Shown: positions 40,534 through 52,867 of the stretch, piece by piece
Layout: every line of letters begins with the position of its first letter
How positions within the stretch are numbered: position 1 is the stretch's first letter
Assembly (NCBI RefSeq): GCF_025399195.1
Contig: NW_026252088.1
Coordinates: 372,001-436,000 of the forward strand
From: Umbelopsis ramanniana AG
Taxonomy: Eukaryota > Mucoromycota > Umbelopsidomycetes > Umbelopsidales > Umbelopsidaceae
Reading direction: 5' to 3'
Length of the DNA: 64,000 bases
The notes under the pieces: model-generated
Databases searched by the model: none
Seen by the model: the letters and a program-made list of their open reading frames with translations, nothing else
Told to the model about the DNA's origin: nothing
Position numbers and translations under genes: made by a program

Positions 40534-42145
40534 ATGAATTCAGCTCAAACCAATCAGACCATTGCATTGAAGAAGCAAAGATTATACCACGATCGTGCCT
40601 ATACGTTTGTGAAAGCCGCTTTGGACTACGACGATAACGGGAAATTGGAAGCTGCTCTATCTTCGTACGAAAAGGGAAGAGTATTACTTAAGGAAGCTAT
40701 TGACCTTGTATTCACACCTGACGAATGGTGAGTTAAACTCTTCACAACAGGAATATTGTCACATATGATTGATGATTTGCATTGATGTGGATAGGACAAT
40801 TGCTCAAGATGTGGAGAAAAAGATGCAAAAGAATCTACTATACGTAGAGCAGCGCATTTCTGAATTAAAAAAGTGTGAGTATCACTGGAAAACCAAATAC
40901 TATGTCATTTAATTCATTTTTGTTGACCTTTGCTATCATTCGAGCAGCAATTGGCAATCAGTTCGATTCAAAGTCAATTATTAAAAAGAATAAGAAAGCA
41001 GGACCACCCAGCATATTTGCGAAACCAGTCAATAATGACTTACCACAACCACCGATAGAAAAAAAGGTTAACCTTGAATTTCCTCTCGAAAGGCACTCGG
41101 CCTATCAGATGTTCAGCAGATAACAATTCTAACGTTGATTTGATAACAGCGCAAAGTGGAATCATCCTCGGGGTATCTTAAATCCATTGACCCTAAACTG
41201 GCACATACAATATTAGACGAAGTATTGGTTAATTCAGCATCTGTAAAGTGGGATGATGTCGGTAAGCCAGTGCAACCAGTATGAAAGAATTGAAAACAGA
41301 AATTGGGCATCTGATAAAATTAGCGAACAGTGGGACTTGCATTTGCAAAGCAAGCTCTACGAGAAATTGTTATCCTTCCAACCTTACGGCCGGAACTATT
41401 CACAGGTCTTCGAGCACCTACAAGAGGAGTGCTTCTGTTTGGTCCGCCAGGCACGGGCAAGACCTTACTTGCCAAAGCGGTTGCACATGAATCGAAAGCA
41501 ACGTTTTTTGCCATCAGCGCATCCTCTTTGACATCAAAATTTGTCGGCGAATCGGAAAAACTTGTCAGGGCTCTATTTGCAACTGCAAGAGAGCTCCAAC
41601 CTGCCGTCATCTTCATCGATGAAATTGATTCTATATTGACAGAAAGGAAGGACACAGAACACGAAGCCAGCCGTCGACTGAAAACAGAGTTTTTAATGCA
41701 ATTTGACGGCGTGACGAGTAATACGGATGCTAAAGTACTGGTACTAGGAGCAACGAATAAACCACAAGAGTTGGATCAAGCTGCATTAAGACGGTTCGCC
41801 AAACGCATTTATATACCACTACCATCGGCAGAAGCACGTCTAGCGTTATTACAACACTTATTAAAAAATCAAGACTACAACATCAGCGCCTCAGAAGCAA
41901 ACGATATAGTGCAACGGACGGAGGGATACTCTGCCAGTGATATGAATGAGCTTGCTAAAGACGCCGCCTTAGGGCCATTGCGGGAGCTTGGTGATGATGT
42001 CCTCCATGTTGGTGCAGATGCAGTACGACCAATCAACTTTAAGGACTTCGTGTCCGCACAAGCAACTGTACGTGCATCCGTTTCGCCAGAAAGTCTTGCT
42101 CAATATGAGCGCTGGAACGAGCAATATGGCAAGACGGGAATTTAG
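40534..42145 (+). CDS. Spastin-like microtubule-severing AAA ATPase with MIT domain
   Basis: Meiotic-clade AAA ATPase. Spastin severs microtubules and is recruited to ESCRT-III and endosomes by its MIT domain. The N-terminal MIT helices are seen in [32 protein letters not shown] short linker follows, then the AAA core [41 protein letters not shown] (Walker A), [34 protein letters not shown] (pore loop), [20 protein letters not shown] (Walker B) and [20 protein letters not shown] (arginine finger region). The C-terminal Vps4/spastin helix is present ([20 protein letters not shown]). [19 protein letters not shown] and [13 protein letters not shown] favour spastin over Vps4, fidgetin or katanin. 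Start ATG at 40534; about six exons. Confidence 0.9.
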
Positions 42146-42530
42146 GCTAGTGATATCACCTTATAATAAAACCGGAACAATGTAATAAACGCTGGTTGTG
42201 GTAACATTAATGCTAGGGTATATTGGTCATTTGCCGGCTTTTTATAATTTCTTTGTGGGTTAAAAAGTTAAAGGCAGCCAAGCTTGAAGCGAAGCCCGTA
42301 CCGCCAGGAGACAAAAATTATGCGCTAGAGATGTCTTGATAAACCATCCCCCAGAAAGCCAATAGATCTTTACATAACGAGTAAAGGGGTCCATGGATTC
42401 TGTCACAGTAAGAAAGCCCATTTCTGAGCTAGTGACGCGCCCTTTTTGTCCTCACAACGGTGTCGGCGACTGGTCACTAAATTGAATTTTCCAGCACCTC
42501 GGTCAAAGTTGTGGTATACCAGTGATATTT
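42146..42530. other. Spastin-IPK1 intergenic region
   Basis: 385 bp containing the spastin 3' flank and IPK1 promoter. I see no tRNA, TATA box or repeat. Confidence 0.5.
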
Positions 42531-43795
42531 ATGTGGAATCCTTCAGAATGGCAATACCGTGGTGAGGGCAATAAGCACTTGGTTTTATTTTACAATGGCT
42601 GCTCTACCGATCTAGTACGTGCTGCGGACTGTTGCAGTATACCTGTCAACCTACACTTTTAACCCTCTCTCTTCATTCTGCATAGCGAGGCAAAGTAATC
42701 CGTCTTCAAAAACTCAGATCAGACTCGCAAGCGATCGCCGATGAATCCCTTCAGGACGCAAGGAGATACCTTGAGACGTTGGAAAAGGTTTTCGCCCCGT
42801 TGCTTGGGGAGAGCTATGTCCAACATATGGTAAGTAGTACAGTGCTGGTTGAGAATGTGAAGTTGGTCTGATACACGCTGACCTATGGTTAAAGGAAGTG
42901 ATTGAGTTACCAAATGAATTCTTGGTAGAAGCTGCTCTTATGACCCACAGAGAGAAAAACTTTGATCGGCTTTCAACGTATGGACAGTTATGCGACGATC
43001 TTCTCAGTGGACCTGTTGCTGTAGAGATCAAACCAAAGTGGGGGTTTATGCCCAAGATGGACGGTCAAAAGCAGAAAACATGCAGATTTTGTATGCACTC
43101 GCATTTGCGTGGTAGTCATTCTCACTACTGTCCCATTGATCTGTACAGCGGCGACCGTAGTAGGATTGTGAAGGCACTCAGCGCACTCACCATCACCCCC
43201 CGAAACAATTTCCGAGTTTGCATGAACGAACCATTCACCGCCGATGCCTTACATACACTAATAGCTGAAATTATCATGACCGACCCTATTCTGCCTAATC
43301 TTGCTGAACTTCAAAAGTCACTGGATGAATTGGATATTGAAAGGATATGGCCAATGTACGAGGAACAAAAAGATCAGCTCCAACATTTGTCTATCGACGA
43401 ATGGGCGCGAGCAGTCAACAATTTTAAAAGCGGGAGTCATCGCGATGATCACATACAACGCATCATGGAATACACCTTATCCATGACATTCAAAGATTGC
43501 TCTGTCATGATATGCATTGGCGCCTCGTAAGTGATATCACCTGAGTTATCTCAACCCAATGAGCAAAGGAGGCAATAAGTTAAACTTGCTTTATTTTCAT
43601 CTTCGTGACAGGGCGGATAAGCAAATCGAGTGGTATTTCGATGGTAGGTGGCACTCTTCTACATATAGCGTCAGAGTCATCGACCTCGATCTGAAATCTG
43701 TCGATAATATTGACCGTTGGTATGAGCTGGATCAAACCATTGTTCAGCACGCTGTGAAATCAGGACTCAATCGACAATGTGAAAACACATCATAA
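42531..43795 (+). CDS. IPK1: Inositol-pentakisphosphate 2-kinase
   Basis: Phosphorylates Ins(1,3,4,5,6)P5 at the 2-position to make InsP6 (phytate), needed for mRNA export and signalling. The start MWNPSEWQYRGEGNKHLVLF carries the family's GEGN(A/K)HLVL nucleotide loop. Exon 2 continues with RGKVIRLQKLR, the ATP-binding lysine strand. Later motifs are VAVEIKPKWGFMP (the EIKPK signature), CRFCMHSHLRG with zinc-binding cysteines, HYCPIDLYSGD, and the C-terminal block RVIDLDLKSVDNIDRWYELD, equal to the IDLDxK catalytic metal motif. About five exons; stop at 43793-43795. It is shorter than plant IPK1, but all core motifs are present. Confidence 0.92.
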
Positions 43796-44423
43796 AAAAA
43801 AAAAAGTATCTCATTATCATCAATGTACATATCGAAACATCGCATACAGACACTCCTGAATTACACTGCAAGCAAGCAATGCTCTGGGTCGGCACTATGC
43901 GATGACATTTCCTTTATCCCAATCTCAAATTGACAGCGCATTTTTTTTTCCAATGAAAGAATAAAAAGTAAAATTAAAAATCCTACAAGGAATAACGGTC
44001 ATGTCTGCACATATAGATGTGTGCATCTGCAACATTTTCGTAAACGGGGTTCCCGGCGTTGGCTGACTCATATCGTCAAACTTGACAGGTCTAAGTTTGG
44101 TTCCGAGTCAACATGTAACACCGAAGAACGACTGGATTTCTTGCAGCTCCACAAGTGTCCCGGCATCTCATGTCGTATATCAAAAGAGTTACGATCATAA
44201 AGGGTTCATCTCCATTTCCATCTATGCGGAGATCATTATTTCTTTTGTTCTGACTTTTTTTTTTATATACTTTTCATTCCTACAATTTAGTCAATCCTCT
44301 TGGCATTGGTTATCATTTAAAAACGTGATAAGCTTTTAAAAAAGAAAAAACGAATAGAGAGATGAAAAAGGCAGATAAAGAGGGAGGAGAAAATAGTGGA
44401 AATGTATTCATTCATTCATTGCT
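43796..44423. other. Convergent 3' region between IPK1 and PP1
   Basis: 628 bp of AT-rich sequence between two converging stops, with A-runs at 43795-43805 and T-runs near 44252-44265. No recognisable gene. Confidence 0.5.
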
Positions 44424-45913
<1,490 letters not shown>

Positions 45914-46385
45914 TTGCAATGTAGATTATTTTAAGCAAGGATAGTAGGCGGGGAAGAAAGAATGTCTGAAAAAAATAGACGGTGGAATCACACTTTTTTT
46001 TTTTTTTTCATTTGGACCCAAAAAAAAAATTGCTGGTTTCTCAATCCTCGTCATTCTGTCACCGCCCTTAACCTTCATAGACTAGGAAATTGTCAAACAA
46101 TTGGAAATAAGTACGGCTGCTCAATAAAAGAGATCAACTTGTTACAAGGGTAGCTCATTTTATGACAACCGGCTAATACATACGTCATGTCGAGAAATAA
46201 CGTGCTACGGGCGGTGAAAATAGAAAAGAAAATGTGTTGAATGGCAATCTATTGTACAAGTGATAAGAAAAATAAAATAAAAACGAAGAGTAGCAATTAA
46301 TCTAGCAGTATGCAGAAACATAGGAAATGTGAATAGAGGGGTGTGTATAGAATGATACGCGGGTAGCACTTTTGCCATTGGTTTT
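45914..46385. other. PP1-ThrE intergenic region
   Basis: 472 bp including the PP1 promoter and the 3' end of the ThrE-like gene. Poly-T (45995-46008) and poly-A (46020-46029) runs occur. No gene recognised. Confidence 0.5.
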
Positions 46386-48451
46386 CTAAAAGCCAAGGAA
46401 TACATGCCGCTTTTTGCCATTCGGGTATACGACGACGTTGGCCATGAAGAGTCCAAGAGTGACCGCCAAACCAATGGCGACCATATTGACAGCGAATATA
46501 CCACTGTTGTCATTTTCGCTGCCATCAAATAAATTAATGGCACCGCGAACGCCAAGCGAGCCTGGGACAAGGATGATAATGCCACCTATCAAGATAGGGA
46601 ATGACATTTTTTTGAGAATCTTGGAATACAAGTTACCAAACATGCCTAGGCCAAACGCTGCCACGCTGGTAACGATCTCAGAATTGAGTGAAGGGACCTG
46701 AGACATAAAGTGGTAAATAGTGAAAGCGACCGACGCTCCGCAGAGCATGACAGGGATCTGTCGGATGCTACCACCAAAGATGATGGAGATGCTAACAGAT
46801 GCAATGGGAAGTAACAAGAAGTAAAAAAATGGGTTGACTGGGTCGGATTGACAGTACATGGATTCGTCTGTGGAGGTTGGATGCGCCGCTACATCGTAGA
46901 CTGCGCTTCCGTAGCCGAGTCCAAACGCAAGCATCAAAGCGTACATGACCGCGTAGATCAAATGAATGCTTCCACTGACGATGTTGCGTGCCGATAGTTC
47001 CATAACAGCACTTGTCAAGGAGTAGCCTGGAAGAGCGATAACGACCTACAAACACACAAAGTAACGTTAGATGACCCGGGAATTTGGTGTATAACGACGA
47101 ACTAGTGCGCGGCTCACGAACGTATTCATTCTGAGAACATAGATGATATACTTACAGCTGAAAGGGACACGGCAGAAAAGCAAATCCATTGATGAAGCGC
47201 TCGTGCAATAACGGCAACACAGATGCTAACAAAGATTTCGAACACATTGGCTATCATTGGAAATCGCTCGGCCACGAGTGTAAAAAGACCAACTTGTAGC
47301 AGAATAATCAATTAGTTGTCAACATTGGGATCAGATTAAGAGACATTGCTAGTTACACTTACCGAAGAGACCAAATATACCTGAAACCCAAAAATCAGTC
47401 CAGCTACCACCAAAGAACAATGAAGCGACGGTGGCAGCAGAGACCACATAAGCACCCAGTACCCAGTAGGTGGACCAGGTTGGAGGACTTTTTCGCACCT
47501 CTTCCAACATGTCAAGTGCTTCTGGTACGGCCATTTTTCCGCGAGCAACCATATGCGAAATATGATTGACTCTTTCCAACTTTGCAACATCCAATCCACG
47601 AGCACACTTGATTAATTTTGTTTCTGACGTATGCGTTTCAGCATCTCCAAACGTCAACATCATCAAACCTGGTAACACCATATAACTACCATCGACATCC
47701 AAGCGTCTGGATGTGTGGTCCAAAGCAGCTTCCTGTTTAAGAAAAAAAAAATTGTATGTGAGAAAGCAACGCTACTGGGTCGGCCCAAAAAAATTGTTTG
47801 GCTTACGATTCGGTGAGATGGAGCGCCGGCTCGGATGAGACCTTTGCCTAATTTTATGATGAATTCCTGACGCTGCAAAATATCTGCAATATCCGCTGTG
47901 ATTTGCATCCTCTCTTGTAAATGATGTACATAGTTGGCTGAACCTTGTTCGGCGAGGGTATATGGGTCTTCACTTAAGTCCAAACTAGTCCTTGCCGAGC
48001 GAGTCTGCAAAGGGGTAGACGAAGACCATATTCCTTGTGATGCACCAAGCACATTCCAGGATTGAGAAGCTAGACTTGATTTCGACTTGTAAAGCGGAGG
48101 CCGCTTCTTCTTTTTGGACGGCTGCTGGTGCTGTGTAGCCTTTAACCGACGGTCGGCAATACCCAAGCGAATTAAGTTGGACAGTACACCACCACTCTTC
48201 TTCGGTCTCGAATTGGAATTTCCCTGGGTAAAGGTGCTGACAAGGTCAAAGGCTTCTTCAGCATGCGACTGTTGGGTCTCCTTTTCCTCTTGCCATTGTA
48301 CGGTTGTCGTCCGAGGTACGGGAGGAAACGAAACGGTGGCATCTAGGTTGAAAGTGACATCGGACGTTGTTGAGGTAGGGGTATTAACGGCGGTAGGGAA
48401 ATCATGGAACACTGGAGATGGGTGAGTAGCTTCGTGCTGCTCTTTTTCCAT
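46386..48451 (-). CDS. ThrE-type amino-acid exporter-like membrane protein (PRM10-like)
   Basis: Member of the ThrE (DUF1212) superfamily. Bacterial ThrE exports threonine and serine; yeast Prm10 is pheromone-regulated. The N-terminal 250 residues are Ser/Thr/Gln-rich with a basic patch (PSKKKKRPPLYKSKS). The ThrE domain starts at RQEFIIKLGKGLIRAGAPSH-RIEAALDHTSRRLDVDGSY, then VLPGLMMLTFGD and VAKLERVNHISHMVARGK. Around ten hydrophobic segments follow, for example VLGAYVVSAATVASLFFGG, VFEIFVSICVAVIARALHQW, IIFGGSIRQIPVMLCGASVA and SFPILIGGIIILVPGSLGVR. The C-terminus is NGKKRHVFLGF. I chose the ATG at 48451; the frame stays open upstream to 48619. Confidence 0.85.
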
Positions 48452-48633
48452 TCGATTCTGGCAGTAAGTAAAAGTGAAAGTTTGGAGGGTGATGAAGGTA
48501 GAAAGACAAAGAAAAAAAAATTGCGAGATCGACGGCCTTTTTTTTTCTTCCAAAAGTAACTCAGCAGCGAGGTTTTTTTTATTTTTACGATATTTTTTTT
48601 CTGCCTTTATTGAAAACACACGTAATGGTCACC

Positions 48634-49393
48634 TCAGTTGATACTCAAGCCAAACACACTGACGATGGCATACAAGGATTTGTTTTCAAATCGATAATTA
48701 GCGCTTCCTGCAATGAATTGAATATTAATATTGTGCTTGGTGGTGTTTGATTTCCTCAAGTTGACAGCTTTACCATCGTGAGAATTATCCCAATACACCG
48801 AACTGCCAGCATAGAAGCCAGCTCCATTCTTTTGCATGATCACGCAAGTTACTGAAAAGCGGAAATGGTTTTAATTGCTACAGTTTAATTGATAATGACT
48901 CCCACTGCCCTTTACTTACCAACATATTTAAAATTGCTGTTCATGTCCTTTAATCGCTTCAAACAATTGTCAACAATAGTGGAGTTCCATTCTGGCACCT
49001 TGGTATGCGAGTACACGGTGTCGGTGATTGTAGCTTCAACGGTCTAGACACGACATTGGTTAGCCATCCATAACATATCGGTATGACAGAGCTGAACGTG
49101 CTCCTATATATTTTCGTGACGGGAGCATAGTTTCCCGAACACGAGATCCATCCAACCCACCCCCACCCCATGCGCGCAAAATGTAGCCCTAACCTCCTTG
49201 ATGATGTTGGTGACCTCTTCGACATTGAACTGTTTGGGATTACTCTGGTTGAAAAAAAGAAGACAGGGACTATTAGTGTAGCGTGATGCAAGAGACAGGA
49301 CCGAAGCATGCTTACCTCGGTGGTTGTTTGGACGGACGATTTGTCGGACATAGATCCTGTCAAAACTGCAGTATTTGCAACGGGCGAGTCCAT
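48634..49393 (-). CDS. Dynein light chain, Tctex-type (DYNLT)
   Basis: Tctex1-family light chain that binds dynein intermediate chains and cargo. Four or five exons. The N-terminal extension [20 protein letters not shown] is followed by [12 protein letters not shown], then [40 protein letters not shown] and [27 protein letters not shown]. The end, [17 protein letters not shown], closely matches human DYNLT1. The last intron (48708-48773) is 66 nt with no in-frame stop; unspliced, it would insert 22 residues after DNSHDG, but [13 protein letters not shown] is the family sequence. An alternative start is the Met of MSDKSS at 49351. Confidence 0.92.
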
Positions 49394-49887
49394 GGTAAAG
49401 GTAATTTATTAACAATGAGTCGTAGACAAGGGAATGGTATTGGATTGAATCGGATTAGGCTGTTGCCAATGGAGTAGAGGGAAAGAAGAGCGTTAGATTG
49501 GCAAGTAGACAACAAAAAAAGAATTTTAAAATAGCAGCGAAGGAGTCGCGCAGACCTAAAAACTCCTGTATAATTACTAGCGTCGTCTTAAGGCAAAACT
49601 GAACTGAAGATGCAAAAACCACGTTGTTTCTAATATGCTTTCCCCTCATTATGGTAGCACTCGAGAAAATTAGCGAATTATAGAACGTTACACTCGAGCT
49701 TTTCGGATGAAAACATATGCGATTTTCATAAATTCATTCAGAGAAAAAAAAAAAAAAACTTGTTAAAAGTACAGATAGGTTTAAATACAATGGTGAGCGG
49801 CAACAAACATACAAAGTTCGAGTAGGGGGGGGGGATGAGGATTTTTTCTTTTGGGGGTGAAGTAACATGGATGGATTTTTGTAGTAT
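49394..49887. other. DYNLT promoter and 3' flank of the GPS2-like gene
   Basis: 494 bp containing A14 (about 49744-49758) and G10 (about 49825-49834) homopolymers. No gene is recognised. Confidence 0.5.
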
Positions 49888-50712
49888 TTAATAGCGTCTT
49901 GGAGGCATTCCTCTATTGAAGTAGCCTTGTCGTCTGTAAGGTTGACCGAAGACAACGGGAGGACGACGGCCAGCAGTAGGTGGGGACAGAGGTGGCGTAT
50001 TCGGGCTGTGAGGTCGACGCTCCTGTGTAAGTAAATGAGCACGTGTTAGAAATGGGATTTCCCTTTCAAAACTATTTTTCTTCAGCCTTACGTAGGGAGT
50101 ACGAGAGAAGGGTCGCTCAGCAAACTTGAAAGCATTTTTGAAATGGTTTACAGGCCCATGGTCACTTGGTGATGATGGCGAGGGATAGTTAGACATGCGA
50201 TTGCGGGGAGATGTGGGAGGAGATGAGGGGCGGCTGCCTGCTAGCTGAGATGCAGAATATTGAATATCAAACGGGCCATGGCTTTGTTTTGAGTCGTCAT
50301 TCGAGACCATCATGACTGACTCGGTAACAGGAGCTTCCTTGGAAACCATCATATTTTTGACTTGTTGAAAAAGTCGATGCTTTTCCGCCTTGAGTTGAGC
50401 AAGCTTTTCCAGAATGTCAGCTTCCGTCATTTCATCCTTGCCTTCGTCTGAAACTGACATATCTTCATCGTCCTTGAGACTGGAAGGTGTGTCCAAGGCT
50501 ATGGGGGATGCCATCGGACTATCTACTCCGGCTTTTGCGACGAGTTGCTTTGAAGAAGCAGCTTGCTTTCTGCTTTGCCTTTGCACGGAGACAGCCTTGG
50601 CGACATGAGATTTGACGACTTGCGAATGCTCAGAGTCTTCAAATTTATAGGTCGTTATAATGCGTTCTGAATCATGAAAAACGGCGACATTGGAATAAAT
50701 ACGTTCAATCAT
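49888..50712 (-). CDS. Unrecognised Ser/Pro-rich protein with GPS2-like coiled-coil motif
   Basis: I do not recognise the whole protein. It starts MIERIYSNVAVFHDSERIIT, has a basic Gln/Lys segment (VQRQSRKQAASSKQL), then EADILEKLAQLKAEKHRLFQ-QVKNMM. That helix resembles the heptad segment of animal GPS2 (xxEKHxLFxQLKKVL), the region through which GPS2 joins SMRT/NCoR-TBL1 co-repressors. The rest is disordered: SRPSSPPTSPRNRMSNYPSP, then an RG/RP-rich end (GRRPPVVFGQPYRRQGYFNR, MPPRRY). The intron at 50023-50091 is 69 nt and stop-free, so spliced and unspliced forms are both open. A GPS2 relationship is inference from one motif. Confidence 0.55.
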   Translation of the reverse strand: MIERIYSNVAVFHDSERIITTYKFEDSEHSQVVKSHVAKAVSVQRQSRKQAASSKQLVAKAGVDSPMASPIALDTPSSLKDDEDMSVSDEGKDEMTEADILEKLAQLKAEKHRLFQQVKNMMVSKEAPVTESVMMVSNDDSKQSHGPFDIQYSASQLAGSRPSSPPTSPRNRMSNYPSPSSPSDHGPVNHFKNAFKFAERPFSRTPYVRLKKNSFEREIPFLTRAHLLTQERRPHSPNTPPLSPPTAGRRPPVVFGQPYRRQGYFNRGMPPRRY

Positions 50713-51031
50713 GAACAGAAGGAAGGAATGAAGAAAAGAAAAAAAAAGAAATGGGAAAAAAACAAGAGAAACAGAGGATGATAAAATAAAATATCGTCGA
50801 TAAATTTTTTCTTTTTTTTTTTTCTTTTTTTTTTTATTTTATTGGAAAGGTTTCATCATTGGCTCTCCTTCCTTTTCTCGTGTGACACATGGCGGACTTT
50901 CTAAGAGCGGCCTAACATGAACCGTTTGGAGCCTCTGCTGGGGGGAGACACATGAAGTCAGCTTCCTCCTTTTACCCTCCCTTTTCTTCCCTCCTCTCCC
51001 CCAAAGAAATAAATTGAATAAATCCCTCTTT
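50713..51031. other. CSN7 3' flank and promoter of the GPS2-like gene
   Basis: 319 bp with strong T/A homopolymers (about 50809-50841). It also contains a CT-rich block at 50985-51003. No gene seen; a downstream CSN7 exon here cannot be excluded, because the stop follows AAGAG|GTAAAA, which looks like a donor. Confidence 0.45.
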
Positions 51032-52170
51032 TTACCTCTTGCGAGTGCGTGCGGCTCGATAGCTCTCTTCAAGATATTCTTTAGATTGGTATGGTTGTGA
51101 ACGATGGTCGTAATAGTTTAAAGTCTCACCGTCATCGTATAGTCCAGTGTTCGTTCTACGTCCCTTGCCCCTTGCGCCATCCTCCTCAACATCCATAGCC
51201 CCGCTACTTTTAATTTCCTTCTTCAATCGTTCAATCTCTCGGTCATATTGCTCTCGTTGACGTTTTTCCTCTGCAGCTGTTTCATGAATAGATTGTAATT
51301 TTTGATCCAGGCTTGCCAATATAGTGTCGGTGTTTTGTGACCTACCAAAAAAAAAAAAGCCAAACATCAGAATAAACACTCCAACCCCATTTTGTTACGT
51401 TAGCGAGGGGGCCCTGGTTAAAAATCAGATGTATCCATACCACTCATGTAGTATGCTTATCACGCTGCTTCTCTGTCCAGGTCGTAGGTCACGTCCCATG
51501 GTATATTCAACTTCCAACTGCTTTCGCTTTTGATCCATCTTGCCCTTCATTACATCTTCGTAAAATGCCCCGATGATTAAATCTTCTAGTTTCCTGACGT
51601 CTGTGACATCCAAATAGCTCATCAATTTATCGTACGATATCGTCTACTCAGCACACCAAGTTAGTTGATGACAACATACGTGCATCCTCCTTAATATCCT
51701 CTTACCCGACTTTCTTCAGACATAGATACAATTGACAGATGCTTTAATTTGGTAGTTTGCTGTTCGTTTAGCGGTGGGAGCTCCGTTGCATGTTCTAACG
51801 AAACAACATATGCATGTTAGCTTCAACCACTGAAGGTGTGCCAGCGGGGGGTTGTTTACTTACCAACATAGTCCCGGTATGTCCCGTAAGAAAAGATTTT
51901 GAGCAGTGTGTAGTAGGGTATTACCTCTGGGAGAGCTGATGCCTATATACCCATGGTTAGTCTGCAGGCATGCACACTTGGATCATGTCATCCTTGGCTT
52001 ACCTCCATCATATTCGGACACTCGAGTAACTCCGCAAACACGTAGATACTTGGCGCAGCCAAAACATCCTGAATTAACTTGATGTTGGCGGGTCCTTTGA
52101 CTGATTTGGAGAGTATTAAAAACGGCTCCAGCCTTTGGTGTGTGGATGAATGTAAGATTGCTTCACTCAT
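51032..52170 (-). CDS. CSN7: COP9 signalosome subunit 7 (PCI domain)
   Basis: CSN7 is a PCI subunit of the COP9 signalosome, which removes NEDD8 from cullin-RING ligases. The start MSEAILHSSTHQRLEPFLIL leads into SKSVKGPANIKLIQDVLAAP and SIYVFAELLECPNMME. The PCI/winged-helix core has YYTLLKIFSYGTYRDYVEHA, ELPPLNEQQTTKLKHLSIVS, DKLMSYLDVTDVRKLEDLII, AFYEDVMKGKMDQKRKQLEV and EYTMGRDLRPGQ. These match human COPS7A/B block by block (SAKG, GVYVFGELL, LPPLTEAQ, LRHLSVV, RQLEDLVIEA, LDQRNQRLEVDYSIGRD). A C-terminal coiled coil (EKRQREQYDREIERLKKEIK) and a basic tail follow. About five exons. A CACGTG lies about 106 bp upstream. Confidence 0.93.
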
Positions 52171-52573
52171 GGCGGTGTATCGAGGCTATCAGCGCAAAAG
52201 TCCACCAGTAATATGCAGAATATTTGTCACTGGCCGTCCCAAGCTTGGAAACAAGGGCTTACGCAAGTCACATGTCACGTGTACCATATACTTTTCCAAC
52301 CTTCGATGGCTCGAATTTGAAGGACTCAAGCAGGCTATTGAACGAGAGATCAATGACCATATACTTGTATTTAAAATCCTTGATATGTAAAATGCCATGC
52401 TTTTCAGCTGTGTAAGTCAAAAGTTGATCCTTCTCCAGTTTTTGACGTCACCTAACCATGCAAACTTGATTTTTCAAACACAAATTTTAGCAACCTGAAA
52501 TTTTAGAACCTAGCACAAGTAACCCAGTTGAGCCACTCTCCAACCTCGTTAGTCATTCCAACAATTTTCATTA
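52171..52573. promoter_or_regulatory. Divergent CSN7/ISD11 promoter region with CACGTG
   Basis: 403 bp between head-to-head genes. CACGTG lies at 52276-52281 within CATGTCACGTGTACC. It is 106 bp from the CSN7 start and 293 bp from the ISD11 start. Small ORFs here look like chance. Confidence 0.45.
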
Positions 52574-52867
52574 ATGGCCAATCCTGCAACAAAGACACAA
52601 GTAATCTCACTCTATAGACAATTCTTGAGAAGTGGAAGCAAATTTGGTGCTTACAACTTTCGAGATTACGCCATTCGACGGGCTAGAGATGGATTCCGCA
52701 GCCATATGAACGAGGCCGATCCCGAGAAGATCTCTGCTTTCATTAAGAAGGCTGAACAAGAACTCAAAGTAGTCCAGAGACAAAGCACAATCAGCTCCAT
52801 GTTTAACTCTGGACAGAGGTTGATCATTGAAGAGCAACGCATCGTTCGTACTGCTGGTGATAACTAA
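52574..52867 (+). CDS. ISD11: LYR-motif protein ISD11 (LYRM4)
   Basis: Isd11 stabilises the mitochondrial cysteine desulfurase Nfs1 together with acyl-carrier protein, at the first step of Fe-S cluster assembly. A single intronless exon of 97 aa. It starts MANPATKTQVISLYRQFLRS with the LYR motif, then FGAYNFRDYAIRRARDGFRS and DPEKISAFIKKAEQELKVVQ. RQSTISSMFNSGQRLIIEEQ matches human LYRM4 (YNYRTYAVRRIRDAFRENK, VIRRQVHIGQLY, LIIE). The length and the RRxRDxFR stretch, which sits near the Acp1 site, are typical. There is no obvious cleavable presequence, as usual for LYR proteins. Confidence 0.93.
   Translation: MANPATKTQVISLYRQFLRSGSKFGAYNFRDYAIRRARDGFRSHMNEADPEKISAFIKKAEQELKVVQRQSTISSMFNSGQRLIIEEQRIVRTAGDN

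Noticed and set aside
51025-51040. CSN7 continuing past 51032 through a GTAAAA donor
   Set aside because: The stop codon directly after the basic tail gives a normal family length and no convincing downstream exon was found; left open only as a minor possibility.
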